Of a DNA stretch of 64,000 nucleotides, positions 48,701 through 55,269 are shown piece by piece. The notes beneath the pieces were generated by a model, which saw only the letters and a list, made by a program, of their open reading frames with translations, made no database searches and was not told the origin of the DNA. Origin of the DNA: Candidula unifasciata (lineage: Eukaryota > Mollusca > Gastropoda > Stylommatophora > Geomitridae); assembly GCA_905116865.2 (NCBI GenBank), contig CAJHNH020002062.1, positions 50,001 to 114,000 of the forward strand. The letters are read 5' to 3'. Position 1 is the first letter of the stretch. The number at the start of each line of letters is the position of its first letter. The position numbers were made by a program, and so were the translations under genes.

Positions 48701-51506
48701 CCTCATATATTAATGAAAATATACAAGAAAATGTAAAGAACCCTCTCTGATCACTGCTGGCATTAGTTCAGAAGGTGCAAATGGCTATACTTGATTCTTT
48801 TCCATTGACAAATCCATACTGTTCATTAATTCTATTTTTTAATTTTCCTTGCTATTCTCAGTAAATCCAAGAGTTCCATGGAAAGTCCAATATTATAGAG
48901 GTGTTAGGGTTATGGTCAAGCAGTGTTCCTTTTAAACCAAACACTGCTTTAATTTTAGACCTACTGGGAAACTCCATATCTGGAGTGAATAAAAAATAAA
49001 GAACCTACAATTCTAAGAAGCTGTGTCACTTTTGTGACATTGTTTCATCAGGATTGTTTACAAAAAATTGTTCCCACAATGGAGGCTGGCTGAAGTGAAT
49101 ATGTGGATTCACTGCTGTCTTTACATTATTATGTGGCTAGGCTCAAAGTTCTTATATAGCTGCCTACTCACACCGATCTGCCGAGCACATGCTGTGTGTG
49201 TATCAGTGCTGATAAACACCATCCACTGCACTGTGAGATTTGCAGGAAGGGTAGCAGGTTAAAAAGGGGAAAATCTTGGGTTGGTCTTCTTCTTCAGCGA
49301 TCTCTGGTCATGCGCATAATCCACTGTGGGTCATAAACTGGGATGTCTTTTCAAGGTCTCTTAGGTTTCCCCAAAGCTTAGTTGTCAGTTCTACTGGGTG
49401 TTGCCATATGTCGCTCCGCAGCTCCGCCAGGAGAGGACAGTCTTGCAGGACATGTTCTGGAGTCTGTTCAGCACGAAGGCACTGGCAGAGAGCTGTTTGG
49501 CTCATACCTAATTTATGTGAGTGTTTATTGAGTCTGCAGTGTCCAGTGCGTAAGCGAAAAACTGTGACTTGGTCTGTTCTGTTCAAGTGTTTCAGAAAAT
49601 CTTTTCCGTAGTTATAACCAGTGTTGGTTTTCCAATCTGTTTCTGGGGTTGGTCTGGCCAAGGACATTATTCAATGGGTGTGTCCAAACTGAGGACATAA
49701 AACCTGGTGAGAAATGGGTACAAATGCCAACAGAGTGGTGCAATACCCTTTTCTATCTGCATAAAACTGGAGAGAGAATGCAGACAATAAATCCTGTCGA
49801 TAGTTGAGGCAAAAGTTTAAGCCAATAAGCATTAATTCTTAAACATTCTGCTGATGAAGGTGCAGTTATCTACACTGACAGATCCATCGTTTAACATGTA
49901 CAAAGCTCATGGGTTTTCCTGGTTCTAGCTCGAGGGATACTTGAGAACTGTAAAAGAAGATAGCGGGGCTTTTGCCTAGACTACAAGTAGTCTGACTATG
50001 GAGGTGACGGGGGTAACAAAACAAAAGTTATGTCACTACAGATATAATATTTTTTCCCAGGTGTGCTTTCTAAGGATTTCATGAGCATGCTGAAGAAGAG
50101 AGAGAGAGGGGGTGAATTTGGAGAAAATGATTGGAATCACAAAGGAAATCTCGTCTGACAAGAATTAGTTTCATATTTATGCCAGGGTGCTCTGTGGTAA
50201 GAGGGACTGAATGAGTGAATTGGTTTTCTTGTAGGAAAGCTATGTACAGGAAAAGCAATAGACCAGGTCAATATTCTCAATCAAGGAGATGGGACAAGTA
50301 GATGATTCAGGAGATGAGGGTTGAGACAGCAACACTCAAAAGACTACAAGAACTTAAGGTCAAAAGAGGTGTCACCAAACATGAACACTATGGAAGAACA
50401 CCAAAGAAGAATATAATATTAACCCAACAAAAACTGGTGTTATCAGTCACCACACACTGAGGAAGAAATAAATAAACTGAAGATGAAGATGGGATCCGAA
50501 CACTATTATGTACAATGAGTATAACTTGTCAGTTAACTAACTCACAGCATAATCTAAATTATTAGCAATCCATTTTTGCCAGCCTAACTGTAATTAACTA
50601 TTGTCTTTGTGAACATTAATATTAAAGATAGTGAGTGCTAATCTACAATTTGAGAATTATTACAACTGCAAATTTGAGCATTTCCATTGATTTCCGATCG
50701 CATTCTAAAATTTAAATCGTTCACCTGTCGGATTCTTATTCTCCCAGTATAACCTCTACCGGAATTTTAAGAATTTAAATATAATTTTAACAAAGTTTTT
50801 ATTAATGGTAACGTCACCTCATCTCGTACCCTACAGACAGCAGATCTGAGTTGAGAGGCGACGGTCTTTAAACTAGTAGTTATAAGTAGTAGTCGTAGTT
50901 AAACTACGGCTGAATTCCAGAGAAATTTGACTAAAAAGCTCAACAAAATGGGAAAGAGGAAAACGTGCACAAAACAACAAAACGTAACGTTTCGGCTGGG
51001 CAGCCTTTTTCAAACACAAGTGAAAGACACAAACGAGGAATCATTCCTCGTTTGTGTCTTTCACTTGTGTTTGAAAAAGGCTGCCCAGCCGAAACGTTAC
51101 CGTTACGTTTTGTTGTTTTGTGCACGTTTTCCTCTTTCCCATTTTGTTGAGCTTTTTAGTCAAATTTCTCTATTCCTCGTTTGTGTCTTTCACTTGTGTT
51201 TGAAAAAGGCTGCCCAGCCGAAACGTTACGTTTTGTTGTTTTGTGCACGTTTTCCTCTTTCCCATTTTGTTGAGCTTTTTAGTCAAATTTCTCTGGAATT
51301 CATTGTATTAGCTTGACTGCAGTCACCCCCATAGTTTAACCATTTTTAAACTACGGCTACGGTTTTCCCCATTCCCTGTTAAAATAAGTACTCCGGCCAT
51401 TTAACCTCATGTGTTTGACGTTTGCTCTCACGTTGCATGAAAACAAAACATGAATGAGGCCAGACTAGAGAGGATTTGTTGAGTATGAACTTACCTCTGA
51501 TGCCAT
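27673..51506 (-). CDS. PLRG1: Pleiotropic regulator 1 (Prp46), WD40 splicing factor
   Basis: Core protein of the Prp19/NineTeen complex, acting in the nucleus during spliceosome activation. Exons in transcript order: 51495-51506, 48092-48198, 46623-46720, 45282-45314, 44830-44857, 42619-42648, 41011-41112, 39602-39694, 38189-38338, 37487-37588, 36567-36659, 34842-34960, 32971-33110, 28340-28533, 27673-27732. The start [20 protein letters not shown] matches the family N terminus; [19 protein letters not shown] precedes a seven-bladed WD40 propeller ([73 protein letters not shown]), and the end is [19 protein letters not shown]. The listed exons give about 453 residues against about 514 in human. 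Exon 5 ends in phase 2 while exon 6 needs phase 0, so one exon of length 3n+1 for the poorly conserved linker is missing from this model, somewhere in 42.7-44.8 kb. Introns total over 22 kb and are mostly repeats. Confidence 0.95.
27838..28053 (+). mobile_element. SINE family C copy in last PLRG1 intron
   Basis: Has ggtttgctccctggtgg, ttgagtgggtactgg, aagtagaggcggccggagtg and tctataaaatataggtctag, then gcctaaaggcgtgg. It is antisense to PLRG1. Confidence 0.75.
28080..28335 (+). pseudogene. LINE RT C-terminal fragment
   Basis: Reads [18 protein letters not shown] and [10 protein letters not shown], matching the IEPVITHGCESWTI...EASEM segment of the 25621 element. It touches the donor side of PLRG1 exon 28340-28533. 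Confidence 0.65.
28340..28533 (-). CDS. PLRG1: PLRG1 exon, WD40 blade 7
   Basis: Acceptor ctgtatttctgcag, donor gca|gtgagt. Encodes [19 protein letters not shown] to [10 protein letters not shown]. The acceptor side is contiguous with the 37-bp array. Confidence 0.96.
28543..32640. repeat. 37-bp minisatellite, about 110 copies, in PLRG1 intron
   Basis: Unit aacaacacagggatactcct plus ggggttaacgtggctct, with ataccaatgg and atacccctgg variants. Diagnostic variant runs recur: cgataccaatgggggttaac blocks at 28919 and 31480, and a cctgaggttaacg block at 29521, 30118 and 32081. So about 1.2 kb or more of the array has been duplicated at a distance of about 2560 bp. The first unit starts only about 10 bp from the 3' splice site of the exon at 28340-28533. 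Confidence 0.97.
32641..32885. repeat. 46-bp derivative of the 37-bp minisatellite
   Basis: Here each unit gains a cagggacacactagggatac segment, which is a partial duplication within the unit. Five or six copies form the far edge of the array, next to the exon at 32971. Confidence 0.85.
32971..33110 (-). CDS. PLRG1: PLRG1 exon, WD40 blade 6
   Basis: Encodes [32 protein letters not shown] and [10 protein letters not shown]. Acceptor gctgacttag, donor g|gtcagt. Confidence 0.96.
33343..33590 (-). pseudogene. LINE 3' end fragment
   Basis: Minus frame: [40 protein letters not shown] and [11 protein letters not shown]. Same family as 17645. It has the same orientation as PLRG1. Confidence 0.75.
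33817..34056 (+). mobile_element. SINE family C copy, best preserved
   Basis: tRNA-like head: gtcgtggtggcagagcggct (A box region) and ggtcgtgggttcactccc (B box). Then caacccagccttgagtgggt, tataaaatataggtctagcc and cgcctaaaggcgtggaaaag, which is itself a small hairpin at the 3' end. It closes with tttactttacttac. Confidence 0.8.
34236..34310 (+). repeat. Short interspersed fragment, family F
   Basis: agcattctgagccactgcgg followed by ttcttcgctgcagatatacc matches 2888 and 59370. A poly-G run lies upstream at 34131-34147. Confidence 0.5.
34395..34570 (+). mobile_element. SINE family B, 5' part
   Basis: ccgtgtggattcggggaacc, then gtcgtaaaagtcgactaatt, and tggagtacatctgcttgtga. It is immediately followed by an oppositely oriented copy. 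Confidence 0.65.
34575..34805 (-). mobile_element. SINE family B copy, inverted partner
   Basis: ggttgttcatccacttctgg, gttccttgcctctaaggcag, gatgcattctgactttgaag and ggcagtgggtctattcttgt are complements of the family body. Together with 34395-34570 it makes a head-to-tail-inverted pair that can fold back in RNA. Confidence 0.75.
34842..34960 (-). CDS. PLRG1: PLRG1 exon, WD40 blade 5
   Basis: Encodes [38 protein letters not shown]. Acceptor ttggttgcag, donor ca|gtgagt. Confidence 0.96.
35170..35260 (+). repeat. Short interspersed fragment, family E
   Basis: gactcacagcccttggcgat and ggcgagtgactagtaag match the 9080 copy. Confidence 0.5.
35261..36125. other. PLRG1 intron, unassigned
   Basis: AT-rich with a poly-C run near 35480. 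No element is recognised. Confidence 0.5.
36126..36480. repeat. 35-bp minisatellite, about 10 copies, in PLRG1 intron
   Basis: Unit cagttagggacacacactgg plus caggtttcacaagga. It ends about 90 bp from the 5' splice site of the exon at 36567. Confidence 0.95.
36567..36659 (-). CDS. PLRG1: PLRG1 exon, WD40 blade 4
   Basis: Encodes [20 protein letters not shown] and [11 protein letters not shown]. Acceptor ccattcttag, donor cag|gtcagt. Confidence 0.96.
36935..37025 (-). pseudogene. LINE RNase H fragment
   Basis: Minus translation [20 protein letters not shown], the (T/R)MEVEAVT.A..W(L/I) segment of invertebrate LINE RNase H domains, followed by THAVILL-like text. Confidence 0.6.
37050..37300 (-). 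pseudogene. LINE fragment
   Basis: Minus translation includes [15 protein letters not shown] and [10 protein letters not shown], matching the YGCESWTI...LEAFEM region of LINE RT C termini, with stops. Confidence 0.45.
37487..37588 (-). CDS. PLRG1: PLRG1 exon, WD40 blade 3
   Basis: Encodes [20 protein letters not shown] and [14 protein letters not shown]. Acceptor ttatccccag, donor cgg|gtaagc. Confidence 0.96.
37680..37865 (-). pseudogene. LINE C-terminal tail fragment
   Basis: Minus translation has [35 protein letters not shown], close to the DR..WRKLVAGLC ending of RTE-type LINE proteins. Confidence 0.5.
37888..38000 (+). pseudogene. LINE RNase H C-terminal fragment
   Basis: Reads [20 protein letters not shown], the same peptide block as the minus-strand fragment at 53140-53365 ([20 protein letters not shown]). 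Opposite orientation to its neighbour at 37680. Confidence 0.65.
38189..38338 (-). CDS. PLRG1: PLRG1 exon, WD40 blade 2
   Basis: Encodes [40 protein letters not shown] and [10 protein letters not shown]. Acceptor cctcctgcag, donor aag|gtgagc. Confidence 0.97.
38339..39601. other. PLRG1 intron, unassigned
   Basis: No gene or recognised element. Frames on both strands lack motifs. Confidence 0.5.
39602..39694 (-). CDS. PLRG1: PLRG1 exon, WD40 blade 1
   Basis: Encodes [20 protein letters not shown] and [11 protein letters not shown]. Acceptor ctttccacag, donor aag|gtaaga. Confidence 0.97.
39695..41010. other. PLRG1 intron, unassigned GC-richer insert likely
   Basis: 39800-40330 is GC-richer than its surroundings and starts with text like aaaatggacgctagacagcg; it may be the 5' part of an unknown retroelement. 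No domain is recognised. Confidence 0.35.
41011..41112 (-). CDS. PLRG1: PLRG1 exon, conserved pre-WD40 motif
   Basis: Encodes [20 protein letters not shown] and [15 protein letters not shown] chose the acceptor attggccag (exon start 41112, phase 0) because it gives a 102-nt exon in phase with 42619-42648; an alternative acceptor ggttgcag would start it at 41099. Confidence 0.92.
41270..41785 (+). pseudogene. LINE C-terminal region, decayed
   Basis: Reads [20 protein letters not shown] then, with shifts, [16 protein letters not shown] and [21 protein letters not shown] second copy of the same family is at 62780. Confidence 0.65.
42150..42345 (+). mobile_element. SINE family B copy
   Basis: cgaagtcggagtacagctgc, gaggcagggaacagc, aaaactcaggtccagg, ccttccgccggaattcacag and a gaagaagaagaagaa tail. 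Confidence 0.7.
42619..42648 (-). CDS. PLRG1: PLRG1 small exon (linker)
   Basis: Encodes [10 protein letters not shown] with acceptor taactcacag and donor aag|gtcagt. It is in phase with the following exon but not with the preceding recognised one (44830-44857). The short, poorly conserved sequence makes it less certain than the WD40 exons. Confidence 0.6.
42732..43429. mobile_element. piggyBac-like MITE, 698 bp, in PLRG1 intron
   Basis: Terminal inverted repeats: ccctttggagacgactcgg on the left; the complement of the right end is ccctttggagatgaagcc. The left flank is ttaa (42728-42731) and the right flank is ttag, a one-base change from the TTAA duplication typical of piggyBac. No transposase is inside, and an 87-codon frame in it has no motif. 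Confidence 0.65.
43670..43800 (-). mobile_element. SINE family B fragment
   Basis: cttcttcttagcattcgctg, ctgtaaactctggtggaaag and ggttcatccacttctgggct are complements of the family 3' half, including the (gaa)n tail. Confidence 0.65.
43801..44414. other. PLRG1 intron, probable unclassified repeat
   Basis: A 62-codon minus frame (43815-44003) has no known domain. The missing PLRG1 linker exon may lie in this stretch, but I could not find one with good splice sites. Confidence 0.35.
44415..44657 (-). mobile_element. SINE family D copy
   Basis: accgacttcactgcaaatgg, tctccataaaaactgcactc, gaagtcgtgaaacgaaccca and gcaaacagcgtaactacttt match the 375 copy. Confidence 0.7.
44830..44857 (-). CDS. 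PLRG1: PLRG1 microexon
   Basis: 28 nt, encoding GDLQNADGM(R). Acceptor tgttctgtttcag and donor gag|gtaagt are both strong. It joins the 45282 exon in phase and ends in phase 2. Confidence 0.7.
45282..45314 (-). CDS. PLRG1: PLRG1 microexon
   Basis: 33 nt, encoding [11 protein letters not shown]. Acceptor gttactgacag, donor ggg|gtaagt. It joins both neighbours in phase 1. Confidence 0.7.
46180..46530. repeat. CA-rich degenerate tandem repeat
   Basis: Irregular units of about 40 bp: ctggcttctcacacacacac plus aagacaatggggacagt. Frames across it are artefacts. Confidence 0.85.
46623..46720 (-). CDS. PLRG1: PLRG1 exon, N-terminal helix region
   Basis: Encodes [20 protein letters not shown] and [12 protein letters not shown]; the (R/D)(N/D)EYGPV motif is a family hallmark. 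Acceptor gaatgatttcag, donor g|gtagag. Confidence 0.92.
47110..47302 (+). mobile_element. SINE family A copy
   Basis: gccgggttcaatcccagctg (B box), aagaagccgactgcccagaa, ggttggttctgcaacgtcct and cacaactaac. The A box is missing. Confidence 0.8.
47712..47960 (-). mobile_element. SINE family D copy
   Basis: taaaaattgcactcgtgaac, cttgaaacaaacccatgacc and caacagcttgaccactttgc match the other D copies. Confidence 0.7.
48092..48198 (-). CDS. PLRG1: PLRG1 exon 2, conserved N terminus
   Basis: Encodes [20 protein letters not shown] and [15 protein letters not shown]. Acceptor gttgcaacacacag, donor ag|gtactt (weak). Confidence 0.95.
48388..48742. repeat. 43-bp minisatellite, about 8 copies, in PLRG1 intron 1
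   Basis: Unit gaaaatatacaagaaaatgt plus aaagccacgcctcatatattaat, with a ctcctcgaatatt variant in the middle copies. It lies 190 bp upstream (transcript sense) of exon 2. Confidence 0.93.
49308..49667 (-). pseudogene. LINE C-terminal zinc-knuckle region, open frame
   Basis: 119 codons: [40 protein letters not shown] and [15 protein letters not shown]. The C-x-C...EQTPEHVLQ(D/S)CP pattern is the CCHC-like end of Jockey/CR1-like LINE proteins. It has no stop through this segment but lacks the RT and RNase H parts. Confidence 0.75.
50912..51345. mobile_element. Foldback retroelement insertion: three copies of a 120-bp block
   Basis: A block of about 122-130 bp occurs once in one orientation (50912-51041) and twice in the other (51043-51172 and 51173-51299). 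The first two form a nearly perfect palindrome with one base (51042) at the centre; the second copy has a 6-bp cgttac insertion. The insertion is flanked by a perfect 13-bp direct repeat, ttaaactacggct, at 50899-50911 and 51346-51358. The block contains ggctgcccagccgaaacgtt, a short hairpin followed by GAAAC. It lies in PLRG1 intron 1, about 150 bp from exon 1. Confidence 0.85.
51495..51506 (-). CDS. PLRG1: PLRG1 exon 1 (start codon)
   Basis: ATG GCA TCA GAG then gtaagt. MASE joins directly to DVQKHSVHT of exon 2 in phase 0. The 5' UTR presumably continues to higher coordinates. Confidence 0.85.
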
Positions 51507-51719
51507 AGTTTATTCAACAACTTTCGTCAATGTTGGTTCATATACGATCAACGAACGCTACCATTCACTTTTCTACACACAACGTTAGTGACCTCCCTTG
51601 GCGACTGGCGACAGGCCAATGTTGAAAACATGAAAACAGTTTTAGCGAAACAATATAACTACACTTCCCTAAGTATAACATACATCACAGCACGCATGAC
51701 ATTTACACAAGCGGTCTGT

Positions 51720-52010
51720 CCTTATCCTCAGCAGCCAGCGAAGAATTTCAATTCCTATGATGCCAGTAGCAGTTGATTATATCCCCACCTTGCCTTTCTA
51801 TGAGTGTAGAGTGTCCCCAGGTCACCCCAAGCTGTGCAGTTCTCTCCAGCCCATAATGATATGTTCGGGCCTACGCATTGTTCGCTTACCCGCCCCCCCC
51901 CCAACCTAAAGTACCCTGCCCACATCTAACCTGTCATGCATAAATTCATTACCCAGGGGTGCAGAACCAGCTAATCTGTCTGCATATTCATTTCCCAAAG
52001 AACGCTAACT
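51720..52010 (-). pseudogene. LINE RNase H fragment, decayed
   Basis: Diverged second copy of the 52965-53400 fragment: tcctcagcagccagcg, ctttctatgagtgtagag and gcagaaccagctaatctgtc line up with matching blocks there. Confidence 0.5.
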
Positions 52011-52911
52011 ACCGATACCTCTGTGGTAAATTGCAGATAACCTTTAGTTACTATGCCGTTACCTGCACAAGACCGCAGTATATATTGCCAACATATTCTG
52101 ACTGTAAGTTACTTTGTAACCCTCGGAGAGACATGGGGGGGGGGGGGGGCACCATATAACCTCACAGTTGAACGGGGTCTGTCTGGGAATTTATGTTTCC
52201 AGAATTCACAGTCAAATAATGCCTCTGTGGGTTATCGGCGGGGGTCGGGTATTTAAATCGCACGTATTGGCTGGAGTCCGACTTACATCGTGTCAGTAAT
52301 GACTTGCGACTCGACTTGAGATTTTGTCCAGTGACTAACTTGCGACTTATAGCTTCGACGGTTTGATAGGATTCGTTCTTTGCGGCCAGATAGTGTGAGA
52401 TTTGGTAATAAAACACAATAATAATATAATAATACAATAATGTGACAACTTTTCAGTTTTCTGCAAATTTATTAAAATAACAGAACTTTCAAGCTGCAGC
52501 ACGAAAAAAAGGCTGTTGGGGTATACAGTCAGCTAGCCAGAGTCTCCCTTCAGACTGCCGATCAATACATTTTCTGTTACTTGTTTACTTCAGATTTTTT
52601 GGTGAAGTGTTAGGGAGGTGGGTCAAGGCCGTGCCGTGCAACGATAGAGATTCGACTGCATCAGGCGGCACCGTAAGCCCGCGACAGAATTAGTGAAATC
52701 AGAATACAGTTTGAACATTTGAGGGACAGAAAAGCTACCACACGCTTGTGTCCTGGATAGTGTTGAGATATAAGAGTCGTATGTGATCTTTTTAAATGCT
52801 CTGTAAAGAGGTTCACATTTCCGTGCGGGTGTTGTTGATGCCGCGGAATGGACTAAAGGTCAGAAGGATGTACATTCAGGTTGCTTCGGGTACCATCAGA
52901 ATTGGAACTCT
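52011..52911. other. Unassigned DNA between PLRG1 and the CARD gene
   Basis: Includes a poly-G run at about 52135-52149. No gene or promoter element is identifiable by eye. Confidence 0.45.
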
Positions 52912-52964
52912 GTGCTGGCTGCTGGAATTGGAGCTGAGGTGAGAGTTGAGTCACGAATTGGCAT

Positions 52965-53400
52965 CACAGCACTCGGGGCATTCCCATGCCTGCTGCGTCC
53001 TCATCTTCAGCAGCCAGTGCAGATTTCCAGTACTGATAGTACCGGTCACAATCTGGTTATATATCCGTTTTGCCTTTCCTCTGAGTGTAGTGAGCCGGCC
53101 AGACCCTCTGGTTACATACACCCAGGTGCCGTATTCTCTTCAGTCTATAATAATCTTGCTTATCTACTAATTCCGTTGCTTGTTCCCAAAGGGCTTTGAC
53201 TACATCTGCCTTGTCATATATCAATTTACCACCCAGTGGTGCAGATACAGCCAATCTGTCTGCCTGTTCATTACCCATTACACCGGCATAGCCTGGAGAA
53301 AAGATCCCAAGTATGCTCTTTACCCGTGACCTTCCCAGTGAAGCTTGCCAATTTGCTCGAAGCATTCCTGAATTGGAGATGATCGGCTAAAAGTAATGTC
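52965..53400 (-). pseudogene. LINE RNase H C-terminal region
   Basis: Minus frame (53057-53365): [38 protein letters not shown] and DYYRLKRIRHLGVC. The (P/S)GHAG(V/I).GNE.AD(R/A)LA motif is the end of the RNase H domain of LINEs. The frame then breaks. Confidence 0.8.
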
Positions 53401-53487
53401 CCAAGTGCTCGTTGAATATTGACTAAAATCAACTCAGCTGGATTGCTGTTATGTCGATTCTTAGCTTAACTTGACTCGAGTGCTATG

Positions 53488-53625
53488 ATTGCAGAACCAA
53501 CCCCAGGATTATGTTGTTGTTGTCGCTGCTGTGGTTTTTCTAGGCAGTAGTTTGCCATTGCCTATGAATGGTCGGCTGTCGGCACCACTGTCGAAACCAA
53601 AGCGAGGCGGTCTGCTGCCAAATCG
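53488..53625 (-). mobile_element. SINE family A fragment
   Basis: ttgcagaaccaaccccagga, gtggtttttctaggcag, tagtttgccattgcc and cactgtcgaaaccaa are complements of the family body. Confidence 0.7.
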
Positions 53626-53955
53626 CGCTCGTAAACGCCTAATCCATAGACGTCGACAGTGCAATGATGTGGGATTTTACTTTTAGACTCGACGAAACAC
53701 GGAAATTCCCGCAATTAAATCTAAAAATAGGTGGGATTTCTGGAACCGGGGAAACCCTGCAGTATCGATTCTTAGCTTTTAGTGCTTCATCAGTGAACAT
53801 TGTTTATTTCCATTGTTTATTTTACGTTGTTATGTAGCTTTTATATTCTGTTTGCAACTGAAAACAAACATATACTATGTTATTCTACATTTGAATTGCA
53901 CCATAGATTAAAAAACGAATGTATGTATTCGTATGCTGATTGTTAGTTTTGAGCA

Positions 53956-53992
53956 CGGCCAGCTCCAGATTTATATACTGGAGCTGGCCGTG
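53956..53992. repeat. 37-bp hairpin insertion with 10-bp flanking direct repeat
   Basis: Stem cacggccagctccag (53954-53968) pairs perfectly with ctggagctggccgtg (53978-53992) around a 9-nt AT loop. The hairpin is flanked by gttttgagca at 53946-53955 and 53993-54002. Confidence 0.8.
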
Positions 53993-54392
53993 GTTTTGAG
54001 CAAGGTTTTTGGTTTCGCTTTCGCTTTCGTTGATGTCAAAAGTCCCAGATGAAAATATCCCATGTTCCAGCAGCCATACTAATCTGTGATCCTCCTGTCC
54101 CAGTTTGTTATCGGCCACCACCAGCAGAAGATAAAAAAAAAGGTCGTTGGTATTGTTTTTATTTATCGTTCACGTGTTTGTTTATTAGTTAGAGCCAGGG
54201 ATGTCCGGCAAAGTTTGTAGTTGTTTGTTTGACATAAGATCTCGCCCCAACAAATTTACAATTTTCATTTTAATGCGACGCAATATTATATGTGATGTTA
54301 TGATAAGGTGTTAAACAAATATAATAATTAATTATTTTTGAAATATTAGAGCACAGCTGTGCTTATTTGTTATAATGCTTTATCAACACATA

Positions 54393-54475
54393 TTGGGACT
54401 AAAAAACTCAACGAGAAAGGACAAGACATGCACAGAAACAACGGAACCAGTCTTCATATCATTCTTCATCAGGAA
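54393..54475 (-). repeat. Degenerate relative of the 50912 foldback block
   Basis: actaaaaaactcaacgagaa, then acatgcacagaaacaac and ttcttcatcagg correspond to the actaaaaagctcaac and acgtgcacaaaacaac segments of the 50912 element. The minus strand reads cctgatgaaga. Confidence 0.5.
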
Positions 54476-55160
54476 ATAAAACAATATGAAAGAGAACTAC
54501 AGCCACAACCAGGGGAGTTTCTATGAGGCGATTTGATTGGTGTGGCAGGTTTCTTTAATACAAATTACCAAACTTGAACAGATAAGAAAATGCAAGCACT
54601 TGCAGCTGACCAGTCTCATCTTGTGCCAGGTCAAGAAGTGTGAGCAATTATGATTTACTCTTTCACACGAACACTTAAATCGTGGGTCAGATGTCAGCAG
54701 TCCCCCAAAAGGTTGTTCAGAATTATCAACATAAATGCATAGCATATATAAAGTTGGTCAGGGCAAGGGTTGGGTTCCAGGTTAGGGTTAAGCTGCAGCT
54801 TATGTCTTGTTTAATATCAGTTTTACATAACATGGGCATATCTGCTTTCTTATTAACTAACTTCAAACCTTACCTGGACCCTAATTTCTAAAACATTGTT
54901 CTGTACATTTATGTTTAGAATTTAGGAGTGTCAAATTCAGAACCCCTGTTTGGAGGATTGCCCAGATTTGTACTCATATCCCACCAATGTCGGTTGCACT
55001 TCAGCAAAATGTTGAGGGAAAAAATAATTTAAAAAAAAATAATTAAAGTTTGTGTTTAAATATGGTTTTATAAATTTTTTTTGGTCTGCACTCGACAGTT
55101 TTATGTGCCAACCATATCAGTGTGCGGAGACAAAGATACACGTGTTAGTCGCATGTAACT
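54476..55160. other. Region upstream of the CARD gene start
   Basis: AT-rich. A possible 3' splice site (T-run, then ctgcactcgacag at about 55098) could end a 5' UTR intron. No promoter is identifiable. Confidence 0.35.
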
Positions 55161-55269
55161 ATGGAGGCAGATGACCTTGAGGAGGCAAAGACAGTATTTG
55201 CTGCCCTGTTTGATACCTGCGTACAGTATCTCAGACCTGATGTTATCATCAGCCACAACTCCTGGTTTA
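55161..55269 (+). CDS. CARD gene exon 1 (coding)
   Basis: [20 protein letters not shown] through NSWF, donor a|gtaagt, phase 1. It covers the first helices of CARD1. Confidence 0.75.

Noticed and set aside
54776..54795. Telomere-like ggttagggttaag
   Set aside because: Only about two units; too short to be an interstitial telomere.
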